DNA of 64,000 nucleotides from Anaerovibrio lipolyticus (GTDB lineage Bacteria; Bacillota; Negativicutes; Selenomonadales; Selenomonadaceae), in the NCBI RefSeq assembly GCF_021531495.1, contig NZ_JADYTY010000004.1, forward strand, positions 1 through 64,000. The letters run 5' to 3'. A model generated the notes under the pieces. It was not told the origin of the DNA, did not search any database, and saw only the letters and a program-made list of their open reading frames with translations. Positions within the stretch are counted from its first letter, which is position 1. Each line of letters begins with the position of its first letter. Of the stretch, positions 63,422 through 64,000 are shown piece after piece. Both the position numbers and the translations under genes were made by a program.

Positions 63422-64000
63422 ATGCTGGATTTAGTTACTGTTATTCTGGCAGCAGGCAAAGGAACTCGTATGAAGTCCAAGCTGCCTAAGGTTCTGCACA
63501 AGGCAGCAGGGAAGCCAATGCTGCAGCACGTGTTGGATGCTGCAAAGGGAGCAGGCGCCAAGCGCAATATTGTAGTTGTAGGCTTTGGCGGTGAGATGGT
63601 AAAGGAAGCTATGGGAGATCAGGCTGAGTTTGTGGTGCAGGCAGAGCAGCTGGGTACTGGCCATGCAGTGCGTCAGACTGAAGCTTTGTTAAAGGATGAG
63701 CAGGGTACTGTAGTGGTGCTGTGCGGTGATACTCCTTTGGTAACAGCAGACCTTATTACCAAGCTGTATGAGGGACACAAGGCAGCAGGAGCCAAGGCAA
63801 CCGTGCTGACTGCTATTATGCCAGATGCTACCGGCTATGGCCGTATTATTCGTACTGCTGACGGTGATGTGGCTCGAATTGTGGAGCAGAAGGATGCTAC
63901 TGAGGAAGAGCGCAAAATCAACGAGGTAAATTCCGGTATTTATTGCTTTGAGTGTCAGGATTTGTTTGCTGCATTGGCACAGGTTGGCTGTGACAATGCT
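63422..64000 (+). CDS. glmU: Bifunctional GlmU (UDP-GlcNAc pyrophosphorylase), 5' part
   Basis: The reading frame runs off the window after 193 codons. The N-terminal pyrophosphorylase domain is clear: VILAAGKGTRMKSKLPKVLH, AAGKPMLQHVLDAA, AEQLGTGHAVRQTE and VVLCGDTPLV, the nucleotide-sugar binding signatures of GlmU. The C-terminal acetyltransferase domain lies outside. It makes UDP-GlcNAc, feeding MurG and the mur pathway. GGAGG (63410-63414) precedes ATG. The 96 bases upstream contain CCTGTC/GACAGG and GGGG-AAAG-CCCC hairpins of unknown role. Confidence 0.95.
   Translation, partial: MLDLVTVILAAGKGTRMKSKLPKVLHKAAGKPMLQHVLDAAKGAGAKRNIVVVGFGGEMVKEAMGDQAEFVVQAEQLGTGHAVRQTEALLKDEQGTVVVLCGDTPLVTADLITKLYEGHKAAGAKATVLTAIMPDATGYGRIIRTADGDVARIVEQKDATEEERKINEVNSGIYCFECQDLFAALAQVGCDNA

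Noticed and set aside
1-64000. CRISPR arrays, tRNA and rRNA genes
   Set aside because: No regularly spaced direct repeats, and no cloverleaf with a TTCGAAT-type T loop or rRNA core sequence, was found by eye. A tRNA scan would be needed to be certain.

Overview
The window looks like chromosome from an anaerobic diderm Firmicute of the class Negativicutes, most likely a Selenomonas- or Anaerovibrio-like member of the Selenomonadales. This is inferred from three things. Outer-membrane features (a type V autotransporter and an RND efflux pump with its adaptor) occur beside Firmicutes features: strong GGAGG-type ribosome binding sites with frequent TTG/GTG starts, a CIRCE heat-shock operator, DUF881/DUF1290 genes beside ftsZ, and RimO next to CinA/PncC. 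MurE carries the DNPR motif of meso-diaminopimelate-adding enzymes. Flagellar, chemotaxis and cyclic-di-GMP genes indicate a motile cell. Rubredoxin, NfnAB and formyl-tetrahydrofolate ligase indicate an anaerobe. The species cannot be fixed by eye.

Layout. 1-8.54 kb is an accessory segment marked by three copies of a small insertion-sequence derivative. It holds an exported protein of unknown function, a disrupted small gene, a 1220-residue autotransporter with an HExxH motif, a nonsense-interrupted Nif11-type peptide gene and a chemoreceptor. 8.75-22.84 kb is the division and cell-wall (dcw) cluster in two units: mraZ-rsmH-ftsL, ending in a terminator, then murE-murF-mraY-murD-murG-murC-ddl-ftsQ-DUF881-sbp-ftsZ, ending in a terminator. 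ftsI, ftsW, murB and ftsA are absent from their usual places. 22.86-28.98 kb holds a binding protein, rimO, pncC, an exported protein and CIRCE-controlled htpG. 28.99-33.9 kb holds an AraC regulator, a DapF-like half protein, a diguanylate cyclase, a YitT membrane protein, a PHP phosphoesterase and a rubredoxin too short for routine ORF calling. 33.9-38.05 kb is an RND pump and adaptor on the minus strand. 38.37-40.77 kb is a flagellar operon protein and the hook protein. 40.8-47.7 kb holds a pseudouridine synthase, a uracil permease, fructose-bisphosphate aldolase, an unknown membrane-anchored protein, a lone tyrosine recombinase and a second chemoreceptor.

48.06-51.5 kb is a quinone module: polyprenyl diphosphate synthase, a UbiD-type decarboxylase and a UbiA-type prenyltransferase. 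51.6-58.5 kb is one-carbon and redox metabolism: folD, fhs, a MetF-like reductase, nfnA-nfnB and mdh. NfnAB would exchange ferredoxin, NADH and NADPH, and so could feed NADPH to FolD. 58.9-64 kb holds a small unknown gene, tadA, a TPR-like protein, a P-type ATPase relative that has lost its catalytic residues, ispE, a GntR regulator and the start of glmU.

Most of the window is ordinary housekeeping sequence. The items most worth a second look are the catalytically dead P-type ATPase relative (60.4-61.6 kb), the stand-alone DapF amino-terminal domain (30.1 kb), the broken orphan Nif11-type peptide gene (5.6 kb), the TIR-bounded deletion derivative of a transposon (8.1-8.5 kb), and a compact two-hairpin element upstream of the prenyl synthase (47.9-48.0 kb). 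I found no tRNA, rRNA or CRISPR array, and no complete mobile element.
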